A DNA stretch of 33,690 nt, taken from contig JBCDBH010000018.1 in assembly GCA_039184055.1 (NCBI GenBank), forward strand, positions 1-33,690. Direction: 5' to 3'. Shown here one piece after another: positions 7,447-16,043 of this stretch (position 1 is the stretch's first letter; each line of letters starts with the position of its first letter). The notes under the pieces are model-generated. The model worked only from the letters and a program-made list of their open reading frames with translations, ran no database searches and had not been told where the DNA came from. The stretch comes from JBCDBH01 sp039184055. GTDB taxonomy: Bacteria; Acidobacteriota; Thermoanaerobaculia; Multivoradales; J023. A program made the position numbers and the translations under genes.

Positions 7447-9363
7447 TCAGCCGGCCGAGGACACGGCGACCAGGGGTACTGCGCCCGCCCGCAAGGGTCG
7501 ATAGCCAGGCACCAGGCGCTCGAGCTCGGCGCGAATCGCCGTGTCGTCTTCGGTCGCCGCGAGCACCATGAGCTCTTCGACCGCGCGTCTCAGGTCTTCT
7601 TCGCCGACCGGTCCGGCCACCACGCGGATCTTGCGATCGATCCGCTGTACGACCGTCTCGCCGTCGTCGAGCAGTTCCTCGTCGAGTTTTTCACCCGGAC
7701 GCAGACCGGTGATCTGGATCGGAATGTCGACTTCGGGAATCTGACCCGACATGGTGATCATCAACCGGGCGAGATCGAGAATGCGAATCGGCTCGCCCAT
7801 TTCGAGCACGCACAGACGACCGTAATCACCGTACGCAGCCCGCAGCACCAGCCCGACCGCCTCGGAGATGGTCATGAAATAGCGCCGGACGTCCTGATGG
7901 GTGACGGTGACCGGTCCTCCGGCATCGATCTGCGTCCGAAAGAGTGGCACCACCGAGCCTGCCGAACCGAGCACGTTGCCGAAGCGCACGACACAAAAGC
8001 GCGTCTTGGCGGCGCCACCGATCTGTTGCAGGAGCAATTCGGCGAGCCGTTTGGTGGCTCCCATGACGTTGGTCGGCCGCACCGCCTTGTCCGTCGACAT
8101 GAAGACGAAGCGTTCGACCTCGTGGCGTTCGGCGATATCGGCGAGGTAAAGCGTGCCACCGACGTTGGTCTTGACCGCCTCGGCGGGAGCGATCTCCATC
8201 AAGGGCACGTGTTTGCGCGCCGCGGCGTGAAAAATGTCACGTGGCCGGTGATGGCTGAAGATGGCCTCCATCCGACCCGCGTCGCGAATATCACCCACTT
8301 CGACACAGACCCGCGCGTCGGGAAACTCGCGTTCGAAGCGGCGCGACAACATGTAAAGGCCGTTTTCGTCGATATCGACCATCACCAGCGAACGGCCACC
8401 GGCGGCGAGCAATTGCGCGCACACTTCGCTACCGATCGAGCCCGCGGCACCGCTCACCAACAGACAGCGTTCGCGCACCCCCTGGGTGACACAGTCGTCG
8501 GCCAGCTCGACCTCCTCTCGATCGAGCAGATGCTCGGGTCCGAGATCTTGCAGCATCGATGAAGCCGGCTGATCATGCAAATAGCTGTAGGTGAGCGGCA
8601 GCACCTTGAATTGCAGCTTGAGCTGCGAGCACAGATCGAGAATCTCGCGCAGGCGGCTCGCCGAGAGCCCGGGTGATGCGATGAGCACCTTGCTCACTCC
8701 ATACTTGCCAGGGAGCTGAGGCAGATCGGACACGGCGCCCAAAATCGGCTTGCCACCGACGATATGACGGTGCTTGCCGATGTCATCGTCGACGAAACCG
8801 AGGATGTGGTAGTCGTGCTCGGCCGAACGCTGGAGATCGCGCAACAAGAGCTCTCCGGCGGCTCCGGCGCCCAAAATCACCGTGCGCACCGCGCCCGGGC
8901 GTCGAGCGCGTCGCGACTCGGTGTAATGCATCAAGGCCAGACGTGGCGAGAAACGCACCACCGCCATGACCGCGGTGGTGAGCAGAAGCTCGAGCACCAG
9001 GACCGAGCGTGGCAAACGATCGAGCTCGAGCGGTGGCAGCTCGGGATGGATGAGAAAGATGGCCAAGGTAAAGAGCCCGGTACCGAAGAGTCCGGCCGCC
9101 GCCACTCGTGCGCCATCGGTCAATCCGGAGAACCGAAACGACCAGCGATGGAGTCGAAAAAAGAGATTGACCACCACGCGGCTGGCCATCAAAGCCAGCG
9201 CGTAATAAGGATACGAAGCCGTGGCCTCGGGAGGTACCTGACCCTCGAAACGCAACAAAAGGGCTAGCCACAGACCCGCGGCGGCGATCAGACCATCGAA
9301 GCCCAAAATGATCGCCGCACGGGTACGCCCGCGAAAGCGCAGAAGCGGAGTGAACAAATTCAT
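7447..9363 (-). CDS. Membrane nucleotide-sugar 4,6-dehydratase (WbpM/PglF/CapD type)
   Basis: This 638-residue protein probably converts UDP-GlcNAc to the UDP-4-keto-6-deoxy sugar, the first step to bacillosamine, QuiNAc or FucNAc-type sugars. It has four N-terminal hydrophobic segments (about residues 15-145), a first Rossmann/CoA-binding-like region with GAGAAGE (165-171), and a catalytic SDR domain with GAAGSIGSE (305-313). The catalytic block MSTDKAVRPTNVMGATKR shows Ser423, Met434 and Lys438: Met replaces the usual Tyr, as in WbpM. The C-terminus GLRPGEKLDEELL is also conserved. ATG 9363 is preferred; GTG 9369 two codons upstream is possible. The gene follows the dehydrogenase with an 87-nt gap. 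Confidence 0.92.
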   Translation of the reverse strand: MNLFTPLLRFRGRTRAAIILGFDGLIAAAGLWLALLLRFEGQVPPEATASYPYYALALMASRVVVNLFFRLHRWSFRFSGLTDGARVAAAGLFGTGLFTLAIFLIHPELPPLELDRLPRSVLVLELLLTTAVMAVVRFSPRLALMHYTESRRARRPGAVRTVILGAGAAGELLLRDLQRSAEHDYHILGFVDDDIGKHRHIVGGKPILGAVSDLPQLPGKYGVSKVLIASPGLSASRLREILDLCSQLKLQFKVLPLTYSYLHDQPASSMLQDLGPEHLLDREEVELADDCVTQGVRERCLLVSGAAGSIGSEVCAQLLAAGGRSLVMVDIDENGLYMLSRRFEREFPDARVCVEVGDIRDAGRMEAIFSHHRPRDIFHAAARKHVPLMEIAPAEAVKTNVGGTLYLADIAERHEVERFVFMSTDKAVRPTNVMGATKRLAELLLQQIGGAAKTRFCVVRFGNVLGSAGSVVPLFRTQIDAGGPVTVTHQDVRRYFMTISEAVGLVLRAAYGDYGRLCVLEMGEPIRILDLARLMITMSGQIPEVDIPIQITGLRPGEKLDEELLDDGETVVQRIDRKIRVVAGPVGEEDLRRAVEELMVLAATEDDTAIRAELERLVPGYRPLRAGAVPLVAVSSAG

Positions 9364-9450
9364 GGTCACAAATCAACTTACCACGACTCGGATCGACGCA
9401 GAGTCAACCCGCTCATGGCCTTCCAAAAAGAGAAGAAACGCGCCGTCGCG

Positions 9451-10788
9451 CTACGCCCGCACCACGTGGGCGACGGGCTGTCGATACACCCCTCGTGTAT
9501 CGACGATCAGCGACGCGTGAGCGATGACCAGATCATAGTCCACCGCGGCGTGATTGGTGACGATCAACACGGCGTCCTGTGCCGCGAGGTTGGCGGCATC
9601 GAGCGGCTGTGATTCGAGCGGTGGCAGCTCGGGCCAGTTGCGCATCGACGGCGCGCGCGGCACGTGAGGATCGTGGTACGACAGATCGGCACCGAGATCG
9701 AGCAGCTTTTCGAGCAGCTCGAATGCCGGGCTCTCGCGTGGATCGTCGATATTCGGCTTGTAGGCGATGCCGAGCATCATGACCTTCGAGCCCTTGACCG
9801 CTTTACCCGCCTCGTTGAGCGCGCGGATCAATTTGTCGATCACCCAGGCCGGCATCTCACGATTGACCTCGCCAGCGAGCTCGATGAACCGTGCCCGCAT
9901 ATCGTGAGCCCGTGCTTTCCACGACAGGTAGAACGGGTCGATCGGAATGCAGTGCCCACCCCACCCCGGACCAGGCGTGAAACGCATGTAGCCGAAGGGC
10001 TTGGTCGCGGCGGCGTCGATCACTTCCCAGACATCGATATCGAGCCCGTCGTACACCGTCTTGAGCTCGTTGACGAGAGCGATGTTGACGGCGCGAAAGA
10101 TGTTCTCGGTGAGCTTGGTGGCTTCGGCGGCACGTGCCGACGACACCCGCACGGTTTGCTCGACCACCTGGCCGTAGAGGGCTTCGGCGAGATCGCCCGA
10201 TTCGGGATCGACCCCGCCGACCACCTTGGGAATCGTCGTGGTGCCGAAATCTGGATTGCCGGGATCCTCACGCTCGGGACTGAAGGCGAGAAAGACATCG
10301 CGTCCACACACCAGGCCATCGGCTTCGAGCACCGGCCGCAGACGCTCGTCGGTGGTGCCGGGGTAGGTGGTCGACTCGAGAACCACCAATTGCCCGGGTC
10401 TGAGCCGTTTGGCGATCTCGGAACCGGTGCGATCGACGAAACGTAAATCCGGCTCGCGATGCGCGTCGAGCGGTGTCGGCACACAGATCAACAAGGCATC
10501 GGGCTCACCGAGACGGTCGAAGTCGGTGGTGGCGGTCAAGGTACCGGCGGCGGCAACCGCGGTCAGACGGCTCGCCTCGAGGTGGCGGATGTAGCACTCC
10601 CCCGCCGCGATCATGTCGATCTTGCGCTGATCGACATCGAAACCGAGCACCTGGAAACCACGCTCGGCGAACGCCAGGGCCAACGGCAAACCGACATAGC
10701 CGAGACCGATGATGCCTACCGTGGCGCGTCGTTCGGCGATCGCGGCGGCGAGGTGCGTCGCGTGCTCGGACATGGATCGTTCACTCAT
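9451..10788 (-). CDS. UDP-N-acetylhexosamine 6-dehydrogenase (WbpA/WbpO-like)
   Basis: This is a 445-residue cytosolic enzyme that oxidises C6 of a UDP-HexNAc to the uronic acid with two NAD. The NAD-binding loop is GIIGLGYVGLPLA (25-37). Catalytic residues fit the family: Lys225 in EATKLTEN and Cys280 in PGPGWGGHCIPIDPFYL. The stretch TKPFGYMRFTPGPG is closer to UDP-GlcNAc dehydrogenases (WbpA) than to UDP-glucose dehydrogenases; substrate is inferred from this. The ATG overlaps the stop of the TPR gene by 4 nt (ATGA), giving translational coupling. With the dehydratase downstream, the cluster can supply HexNAc-uronic acid and 6-deoxy-amino sugars. Confidence 0.92.
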   Translation of the reverse strand: MSERSMSEHATHLAAAIAERRATVGIIGLGYVGLPLALAFAERGFQVLGFDVDQRKIDMIAAGECYIRHLEASRLTAVAAAGTLTATTDFDRLGEPDALLICVPTPLDAHREPDLRFVDRTGSEIAKRLRPGQLVVLESTTYPGTTDERLRPVLEADGLVCGRDVFLAFSPEREDPGNPDFGTTTIPKVVGGVDPESGDLAEALYGQVVEQTVRVSSARAAEATKLTENIFRAVNIALVNELKTVYDGLDIDVWEVIDAAATKPFGYMRFTPGPGWGGHCIPIDPFYLSWKARAHDMRARFIELAGEVNREMPAWVIDKLIRALNEAGKAVKGSKVMMLGIAYKPNIDDPRESPAFELLEKLLDLGADLSYHDPHVPRAPSMRNWPELPPLESQPLDAANLAAQDAVLIVTNHAAVDYDLVIAHASLIVDTRGVYRQPVAHVVRA

Positions 10789-11378
10789 CGGTTTCTCTTC
10801 TTGCGTTTCTTGCCATCCCGGACGATGGTGCGTAGAGGTTTTTTGACCGAGCCGTTTTCGAAATCGACAAAGAGCAGCACCTGTTCGCCGGTGGGTTGCG
10901 AGCCTTGCTTGCGCAGAATGCGCTGCGCGCGCATGAAGCCGGTGAGCTCGGCGTCCGCAAGGGCCGGATCCAGACGCTTGGCCCTGGCATAGGCGCGCAG
11001 CGCCTCCTGGTCGTCACCGAGCAGCCGGTACGCTTCGCCCAGATTCCGATACACCTCGGCACGTGGCTCGAGCGCTTCGGCTCGTTCGAGCGCCTCGATC
11101 GCCGGCTCGGCGCGGCCACGGAGCAGGTATTGCGCACCCAGGAGGAGAGGGATCGACACCGATACCGGATCGAGACGCTCGGCGACATGGAGCATGTCGA
11201 TATTGCGTGACACCGCCGCCGCCGACGCGTTCCCCTGCTCGACCAAGACGCTGCTGATGCGCGTCGCCGAGCCCACGACGCGATCGGCGCGCCACAAACG
11301 GATGCCACGCTCGAGCTGCCACAGGAGCCCGACGACGATCACCGCCAGGAGCAACCAGCCCGTCTGTCGTCCGCTCAC
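10785..11378 (-). CDS. Membrane-anchored TPR protein of the polysaccharide operon
   Basis: This is a 197-residue protein with one N-terminal membrane segment (LLLAVIVVGLLWQL, residues 9-22). A helical region with TPR-like repeats follows: RNIDMLHVAERLDPVSVSIPLLLGAQYLLRGRAEPAIEALERAEALEPRAEVYRNLGEAYRLLGDDQEALRAYARAKRLDPA (about 58-140). The tail is very basic (KKRKKRNR). It probably scaffolds other envelope or polymerisation proteins on one face of the inner membrane. GTG start overlaps the stop of the ligase gene by 4 nt (GTGA), and its own stop overlaps the next start, so the three genes are tightly coupled. Pairing of an O-antigen ligase with a TPR protein recurs in exopolysaccharide clusters. 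Confidence 0.8.
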   Translation of the reverse strand: MSGRQTGWLLLAVIVVGLLWQLERGIRLWRADRVVGSATRISSVLVEQGNASAAAVSRNIDMLHVAERLDPVSVSIPLLLGAQYLLRGRAEPAIEALERAEALEPRAEVYRNLGEAYRLLGDDQEALRAYARAKRLDPALADAELTGFMRAQRILRKQGSQPTGEQVLLFVDFENGSVKKPLRTIVRDGKKRKKRNR

Positions 11379-12724
11379 GCTTCCACCTCCTCGTCGGCCG
11401 GTGCCAATACCTCACTGAGCACGAGCAGAAATGGGTAGGCGATCAAGGCCAGATGCAACGGAAATCCCGTACACGCGAGCACCACGAGCGCCGCCAACGC
11501 GGCGGGTAGAAAGGCCGCGACCGCCGGATCCCGCTGACGCAGCTCACCATAGCGTCGTCGTAGCGATCGGCCGATCCACCACACCCCCCAAAGCATCGCG
11601 ATGGCACCGACCAACCCCCATTCCGCCAACGCCTCGAGCGGATCGCTATGGGCGTTGACGAAGAAAGTCTGATGCTGCTTTTGGTAGAACTCGACCCCGT
11701 CGGCATAGAGGACGAGTCGCGCCCGGCCGTACTCGGCGCGATACGCGCCATGGCCGACCCCGACGATCGGATGCTCGGTGAACATCCACCACGCGGCACG
11801 CCAGCCGTCGAGCCGACCGGTGAAAAAATCGTTGACCTGACCGCGCTCGACATTGGTGATCTTGGTCGCCAGACGATCGCGCAAGGGAGCGAACGCCAAG
11901 ACCATCACGATGAGCACGGTGATACCCGCCGCCATGGTCCGCAGCCAGTCACGGCGCGCCAGGAGCGGCAACCAGAAGATCACACTCATCAACACCAGGG
12001 CGAAGATCGCGGTGAGCGTCTGGGTGACCACGATCGCAAAGACGAACACAGCCAACAGCCCGGCGAAGACATACCGCTGCCACGGTTTCTTGGCGAGCTT
12101 CCATCCGACCTGGGTCACCAGCACCGGCAGGAGCAGGTAGGCCGCGAGGTCGTAGGCGCCACCGGCCCGTGACGTGACCGCCAGTCGGCGTGAGATGTCA
12201 CCGAAGTCGAAGGGGGTGGCGATACCGAAATACTGCAGGATCCCGAGCGCCGAAAGGACGAACGCCGGCGCCAGCATCAACAAGAAGAGCTGCCGACGCT
12301 CTCGGTGACGCAGAGCGATGCTCCAACCGATCACGGCGGCGACCGCGATGAGCAGCGACGGGTAGGCGCGACCGACGTGACCGAGGTGGTCCGAGGTCAG
12401 AAAACCGAGCGCGGCGGCGATGAGCACGGGGAACAAGGCACGCACCGCCGGGATTCCGGCAAGGCTCTTCCAACTCAACGCCTCGACCGTCCGCAGCCGC
12501 AAAGCGAGCGCGCCGAGCGAGGGGAGCGCCAGTGTCTCGGCGACGATCAGCTTCGGCAACCGAAAGCTATCGAGCGCCTCGGGATCGACGACCCACGGGG
12601 TCACGAGAACGAGCAGGTAGAGCGGGATCAGGTCGACACGAAAACCGAGATCAGGGCGTCGCTCGGCCTCGGGCGGACGACCTTTGGTCGCCTGGCGACG
12701 TGGCGATGAGCGCCGCTTCGCCAT
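11375..12724 (-). CDS. O-antigen ligase/polymerase family membrane protein (Wzy_C)
   Basis: This 449-residue integral membrane protein has a basic cytoplasmic N-terminus and about ten to twelve hydrophobic segments. The large periplasmic loop contains GRLDGWRAAWWMFTEHPIVGVGHGAYRAEYGRARL and then NAHSDPLEALAEWGLVG, the diagnostic Wzy_C/WaaL motif with the conserved His. Such proteins either ligate lipid-linked glycan to an acceptor (lipid A core, protein) or polymerise repeat units; the two cannot be told apart here. It starts 8 nt after the stop of the bactofilin-like gene. It sits next to sugar-nucleotide enzymes, while the Wzm/Wzt exporter lies on the other strand some 10 kb away. Confidence 0.88.
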   Translation of the reverse strand: MAKRRSSPRRQATKGRPPEAERRPDLGFRVDLIPLYLLVLVTPWVVDPEALDSFRLPKLIVAETLALPSLGALALRLRTVEALSWKSLAGIPAVRALFPVLIAAALGFLTSDHLGHVGRAYPSLLIAVAAVIGWSIALRHRERRQLFLLMLAPAFVLSALGILQYFGIATPFDFGDISRRLAVTSRAGGAYDLAAYLLLPVLVTQVGWKLAKKPWQRYVFAGLLAVFVFAIVVTQTLTAIFALVLMSVIFWLPLLARRDWLRTMAAGITVLIVMVLAFAPLRDRLATKITNVERGQVNDFFTGRLDGWRAAWWMFTEHPIVGVGHGAYRAEYGRARLVLYADGVEFYQKQHQTFFVNAHSDPLEALAEWGLVGAIAMLWGVWWIGRSLRRRYGELRQRDPAVAAFLPAALAALVVLACTGFPLHLALIAYPFLLVLSEVLAPADEEVEA

Positions 12725-12732
12725 GATCCGAC

Positions 12733-13545
12733 TCAGCCGATCTCGCCGCCCGATTCGGGCAGCTCACGCAACGACTGATCGATCAGATCCTGCGCGCGGA
12801 GAACGTCGGGTCCCGGTTCGACGATCCGGCCGAACAGGGTCTTGTAGGTGCGACGCAACGCTTCGTAGTCACGTTCCTTGAGTAGCTTGACGAGCTCGTC
12901 GAGCACCCGGACCGAAGTACTGCCATAGGCCTCGTTCTTGGCTTCTCGTTCCAGGAGAACGAGAGCGAAGAACATCTCGTCGGGAAGCTCGCGACCGGCT
13001 TCGAGCACACGCGACGTCAGGGCGTTGACCCCGAGCTGATTGTTGCCGGCACCGGCGTCGGCGGCCGGCTCCTCGGGCTGGACCTCGGGAAGCTCGGCGG
13101 GAGGTGGTGGCCCTTTGCGATCGAAATAAAAGGGCAGCGAGCGAAGCTGCTGGGCGAAACGCGAGAAGAGCAAGAAGAGCTCTTTCTCCGAGCGGAAGTT
13201 ACCGACCAAATGCGCACCCTTGCCGATCTCGATCGAATCGGTCTCTTGCAACACGATACGCGCCTGGGCGCTCTCCTCGAGATGAATCGACTTGGCCTTG
13301 ACCTTCCACGAGGTCAGGCTGCCTTGGACGTAGCACACCTCGGCGCAGCGGACGCTCACCGCCTCGACCTCGGCGTTCGCCTCGATGCGGATCGAGCCGC
13401 CGACCGATTCGATCTCACCGTAGTGACCCGAGTTCTGGATCACCAGATTGCCCGGCGTACGAACCGACAACTGACCGTGCACGTCGATTTGAATCTCGGT
13501 GCCACTCGGGATGATCATCGTCGGGCTGTCGTTCTTCGTACTCAT
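12733..13545 (-). CDS. Bactofilin-like beta-solenoid protein with a helical C-terminus
   Basis: This 270-residue cytoplasmic protein has no signal or membrane segment. Residues about 10-125 show short alternating repeats (GQLSVRTPGNLVIQNSGHYGEIES, then SIRIEANAEVEAVSVR), with GSLTSWKVKAKSIHLEE and SIEIGKGAHLVGNF, like the right-handed beta-helix of bactofilins and polymer-forming proteins. A Pro/Glu-rich linker (about 144-160) joins it to a helical C-terminal half (about 165-270), which is unusual because classic bactofilins are short. It follows the M23 peptidase gene; bactofilin-M23 pairs are common and help shape the cell wall. The family assignment is by pattern only. The ribosome site is weak (GAGG, spacing about 11). 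Confidence 0.6.
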   Translation of the reverse strand: MSTKNDSPTMIIPSGTEIQIDVHGQLSVRTPGNLVIQNSGHYGEIESVGGSIRIEANAEVEAVSVRCAEVCYVQGSLTSWKVKAKSIHLEESAQARIVLQETDSIEIGKGAHLVGNFRSEKELFLLFSRFAQQLRSLPFYFDRKGPPPPAELPEVQPEEPAADAGAGNNQLGVNALTSRVLEAGRELPDEMFFALVLLEREAKNEAYGSTSVRVLDELVKLLKERDYEALRRTYKTLFGRIVEPGPDVLRAQDLIDQSLRELPESGGEIG

Positions 13546-13664
13546 ACGCGCGAGACCTCAAAATCGAGAATCGGCATGGCGCCGCGGGATCGAAACCTGA
13601 CCGACGTTCGGCGGCGTCATGGTATCCGAGCGACCCGTCTGGGGGAAATCGTCATCGGCCGGAT

Positions 13665-14738
13665 TCAGCGGGTGCGTGGCAACGGTTCGTAGCTTTGCGC
13701 ATCGGGCGCGCGCCGGGCCTGGATCAACAGCTTTTCCTGATCCCGCCATTGATGGTCGAGGATGTAGATCCGCGGATCGATCGGCTCGAAGTCGTCCGTG
13801 CCGGGAATGGCGCGACGCACCTCGTAATGCAAATGCGGGCTGGTGCTCCACCCGGTGTCGCCGACCGTCGCGATCAGCTGACCTTGCTCGACCTTCTCAC
13901 CGGTGCTCACCAGGACGTCCTCGCAATGACCGTAGATGGTGACGAAACGATCACCGTGTTTGAGGATGACCAGGTTGCCATAGCGCCACCAGCCGACGCT
14001 GCGCTTGAGCGGATAGCGACCGGCAAATGCCACGACGCCATCCGCGGGCGCAAAGATCGGCGCTCCTTCGGGAGCCGCCAGGTCGATACCGGGATGAAAA
14101 TCGATCTTTTTCGTAAACGGGCTCGTGCGGTCGCCAAACGGGCTGGTGAGCACGAAGTCGTCGGCGCGCATCGGGATCCGCGATGGCGTGGTGCGCACTT
14201 GATCACGATGGGCCGCCTCGAAGCTCTGCACCTCGTCGAGAAAGGTCCCGATCACCGCCAGCTGCTGCTTTGTGCGGGCACGCAAACCGTACCCTCGACG
14301 GATGTCCGAGCCGTAGATCGAATCGGGCAACGGATCGGCGCTATCGATAAACGGAAAACCACCTTGACCGTGGCTGGCGTCGGGTGAAAAACCATAAGCG
14401 AGATGGATCCGCGCCATCTCGATCCGACGCTTGTCGGCACTACCCTCGAGACCACTCAAGCGCGCCACCATGAGCTGGAGATGCTCGCCTTGGCGGGCAC
14501 GCTCGTCGATCAGCTCACGGTGTTCGGTTCGCGCCAACAGGCTTTCGAGGACGGGCGCGGCGGTGAATGCCAAGGAACCGACCAGGACGAGCCAGGCCAA
14601 ACAAGCGATCGCGAGCAGACCCAGGTGTTGGCGAGTAAAGAAGACGTAGCGGACTTTTTTGCGTATATCACCAGGATGGATCTGGACCTCGAGCAGAGGC
14701 CGCGTCGAACCATCATTTGTGTTGGAAGTCGATGCCAT
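13665..14738 (-). CDS. M23-family cell-wall endopeptidase, membrane-anchored
   Basis: This is a 357-residue type II membrane protein predicted to cut peptidoglycan cross-links in the periplasm. One transmembrane segment (about 38-62) is followed by a helical region (about 65-115, probably coiled-coil) and a LytM/M23 domain at about 200-320. Zinc and catalytic residues are visible: His215 and Asp219 in FHPGIDLAAPEGAPI, His271 in YGHCE, and His302/His304 in SPHLHYEV. All are present, so it is probably active, unlike degenerate EnvC/NlpD proteins. ATG 14738 (GAGGA about 9 nt upstream) is preferred to an in-frame TTG at 14786. It is the first gene of the minus-strand envelope operon, next to the bactofilin-like gene. 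Confidence 0.9.
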   Translation of the reverse strand: MASTSNTNDGSTRPLLEVQIHPGDIRKKVRYVFFTRQHLGLLAIACLAWLVLVGSLAFTAAPVLESLLARTEHRELIDERARQGEHLQLMVARLSGLEGSADKRRIEMARIHLAYGFSPDASHGQGGFPFIDSADPLPDSIYGSDIRRGYGLRARTKQQLAVIGTFLDEVQSFEAAHRDQVRTTPSRIPMRADDFVLTSPFGDRTSPFTKKIDFHPGIDLAAPEGAPIFAPADGVVAFAGRYPLKRSVGWWRYGNLVILKHGDRFVTIYGHCEDVLVSTGEKVEQGQLIATVGDTGWSTSPHLHYEVRRAIPGTDDFEPIDPRIYILDHQWRDQEKLLIQARRAPDAQSYEPLPRTR

Positions 14739-14882
14739 GGTGTCGAATCCTCGCCTGCCGTCGTCCACGGAGCCAATGCGAAGCAAATCCCTGAGCCATC
14801 GAGACCGGTATGGGATGTGCCGGTTGAGCTGTCGAGTCGATGTGGACGGCCGCGGCCGATGATCGCACAGAATCTCGGGGTG

Positions 14883-14900
14883 TGCACAAGTTCATGTGCA
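14883..14900. promoter_or_regulatory. Inverted repeat TGCACA-N6-TGTGCA upstream of the envelope operon
   Basis: Perfect 6-bp arms at 14883-14888 and 14895-14900 flank AGTTCA, about 145 bp upstream of the M23 start. It is the only clear symmetric site in the 266-bp gap 14739-15004, where I see no gene. It is a possible operator for the polysaccharide operon. The half-sites equal those of the brnTA palindrome, with wider spacing. Confidence 0.3.
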
Positions 14901-15004
14901 GTGTGCCCGAGGTGCGGGAAGCTTATCGAACAAGCCGACTACGAATGCTACTCCAGCATCCTAGTCGGGGATACGCATGCAGGTTAGCAGATCTGTCGCG
15001 CGGA

Positions 15005-15844
15005 TCAAGCGGTGGGTGCCGGACGCGGGTCGAGGGTCTCGATCAAATTCTCGTCGGCTTCCTGGTGGCAAACCCGACGGAGCTCACTTTGCACGCTCGG
15101 CGCGCCCGCGATGATGTTTCCGAACCGAAAAATGTCAGCGTCACCGTCGAGATTGCTCACTACGCCACCCGCCTCTTCGATCAAGAGCGCCCCAGCGGCG
15201 ATATCCCACGGTGACAACCTCAGCTCGAAGAAGCCATCGTAGAGCCCGGCGGCGGTCCAAGCGAGATCGAGCGCCGCCGCGCCGAAACGTCGTACGCCGC
15301 GCGCCCGCAGCAGCACCTCGCGCAGCATGGCGATATAGCGATCGAGCGCCGACCGGTGACGAAACGGATATCCGGTGGCCAGAAACGCCCCGTCGAGACC
15401 TTCGTGAGAGCTGACCCGCATCGGCTTACCGTTCCAGGTCGCACCGCCACCCCGACGTGCGGCGAAAAGGTCGTCGCGGGACGGATCGTAGACCACTCCG
15501 ACCAGCAGCTCAGTGCCACGACGCGCGCCGATCGAAACCACCCACGCCGGGATGCCATGGGCGTAATTGGTCGTCCCGTCGAGCGGATCGACCAGCCACT
15601 CGACCACGCCGTCTCCGCCCCCCTCACCACTCTCCTCGGCGAGGATCCGATGATCTGGAAAGGCGTCGCGCAAGATCCCGAGTACCTTCTCTTCGCTGGC
15701 GTGATCCGCTTCGGTGACCAAATCGTTCGCACGTTTGAAACGCACGTCGAGCTCGGCGTGACGGAACAGTCGGTTCAGCTCCGCGCCCCCGGCACGGGCG
15801 GCGTGGATGGCGGTATCGAGCAGGTGATCGAGATCGAGCTCCAT
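15005..15844 (-). CDS. Inositol monophosphatase family phosphatase (SuhB-like)
   Basis: This is a 279-residue cytosolic Mg-dependent sugar-phosphate phosphatase. All metal-binding motifs are present: EES near 70-72, WLVDPLDGTTNY (Asp86, Asp89) and the C-terminal LSPWDIAAGALLIEEAGG (Asp214). Likely substrates are myo-inositol 1-phosphate or a related sugar phosphate; SuhB homologues can also act in rRNA transcription, but nothing here tests that. It stands alone on the minus strand, with a 266-bp gap to the M23 gene and about 200 bp to the divergent LamG gene. Its first 28 codons and upstream DNA are duplicated at 19391-19523. Confidence 0.93.
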   Translation of the reverse strand: MELDLDHLLDTAIHAARAGGAELNRLFRHAELDVRFKRANDLVTEADHASEEKVLGILRDAFPDHRILAEESGEGGGDGVVEWLVDPLDGTTNYAHGIPAWVVSIGARRGTELLVGVVYDPSRDDLFAARRGGGATWNGKPMRVSSHEGLDGAFLATGYPFRHRSALDRYIAMLREVLLRARGVRRFGAAALDLAWTAAGLYDGFFELRLSPWDIAAGALLIEEAGGVVSNLDGDADIFRFGNIIAGAPSVQSELRRVCHQEADENLIETLDPRPAPTA

Positions 15845-15898
15845 GATGCGCCTACTCTACCCGCTCACTCGTTCTCCCGACACCGACACTGGTCCCAC
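15762..15898. repeat. Direct repeat copy A (5' end of the phosphatase gene and its upstream DNA)
   Basis: This 137-bp stretch covers the first 28 codons of the phosphatase gene plus 54 bp upstream of its ATG. It matches 19391-19523 in the same orientation with five substitutions and one 4-bp indel (GCTC at 15863-15866 is absent from the other copy), about 96% identity over aligned bases. The two copies flank the LamG, LytS and LytTR genes. Confidence 0.9.
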
Positions 15899-16043
15899 TC
15901 GACGCGATGCTCGTCGCGGATTCGTGGTGCGCCGCGAGCCGATCGGTGACTCTCCTCTCGCAGACGTCGTCCGGCGACCCAACACGACACGACGACCGAG
16001 ACCGGACGACGATCCAACCTGATCATCAATGAGGAGAATCAAC

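Noticed and set aside
7405..8562. 385-codon open frame on + opposite the dehydratase gene
   Set aside because: It mirrors a well-conserved SDR gene and has no family-like motif; it is a product of high GC.
9664..10446. 260-codon open frame on + opposite the dehydrogenase gene
   Set aside because: The minus-strand frame holds all UDP-sugar dehydrogenase motifs; the + frame is compositionally biased and has no signature.
14739..15004. tRNA or small RNA in the gap before the M23 gene
   Set aside because: No cloverleaf or GGTTCGAATCC-like TPsiC arm; only short inverted repeats.
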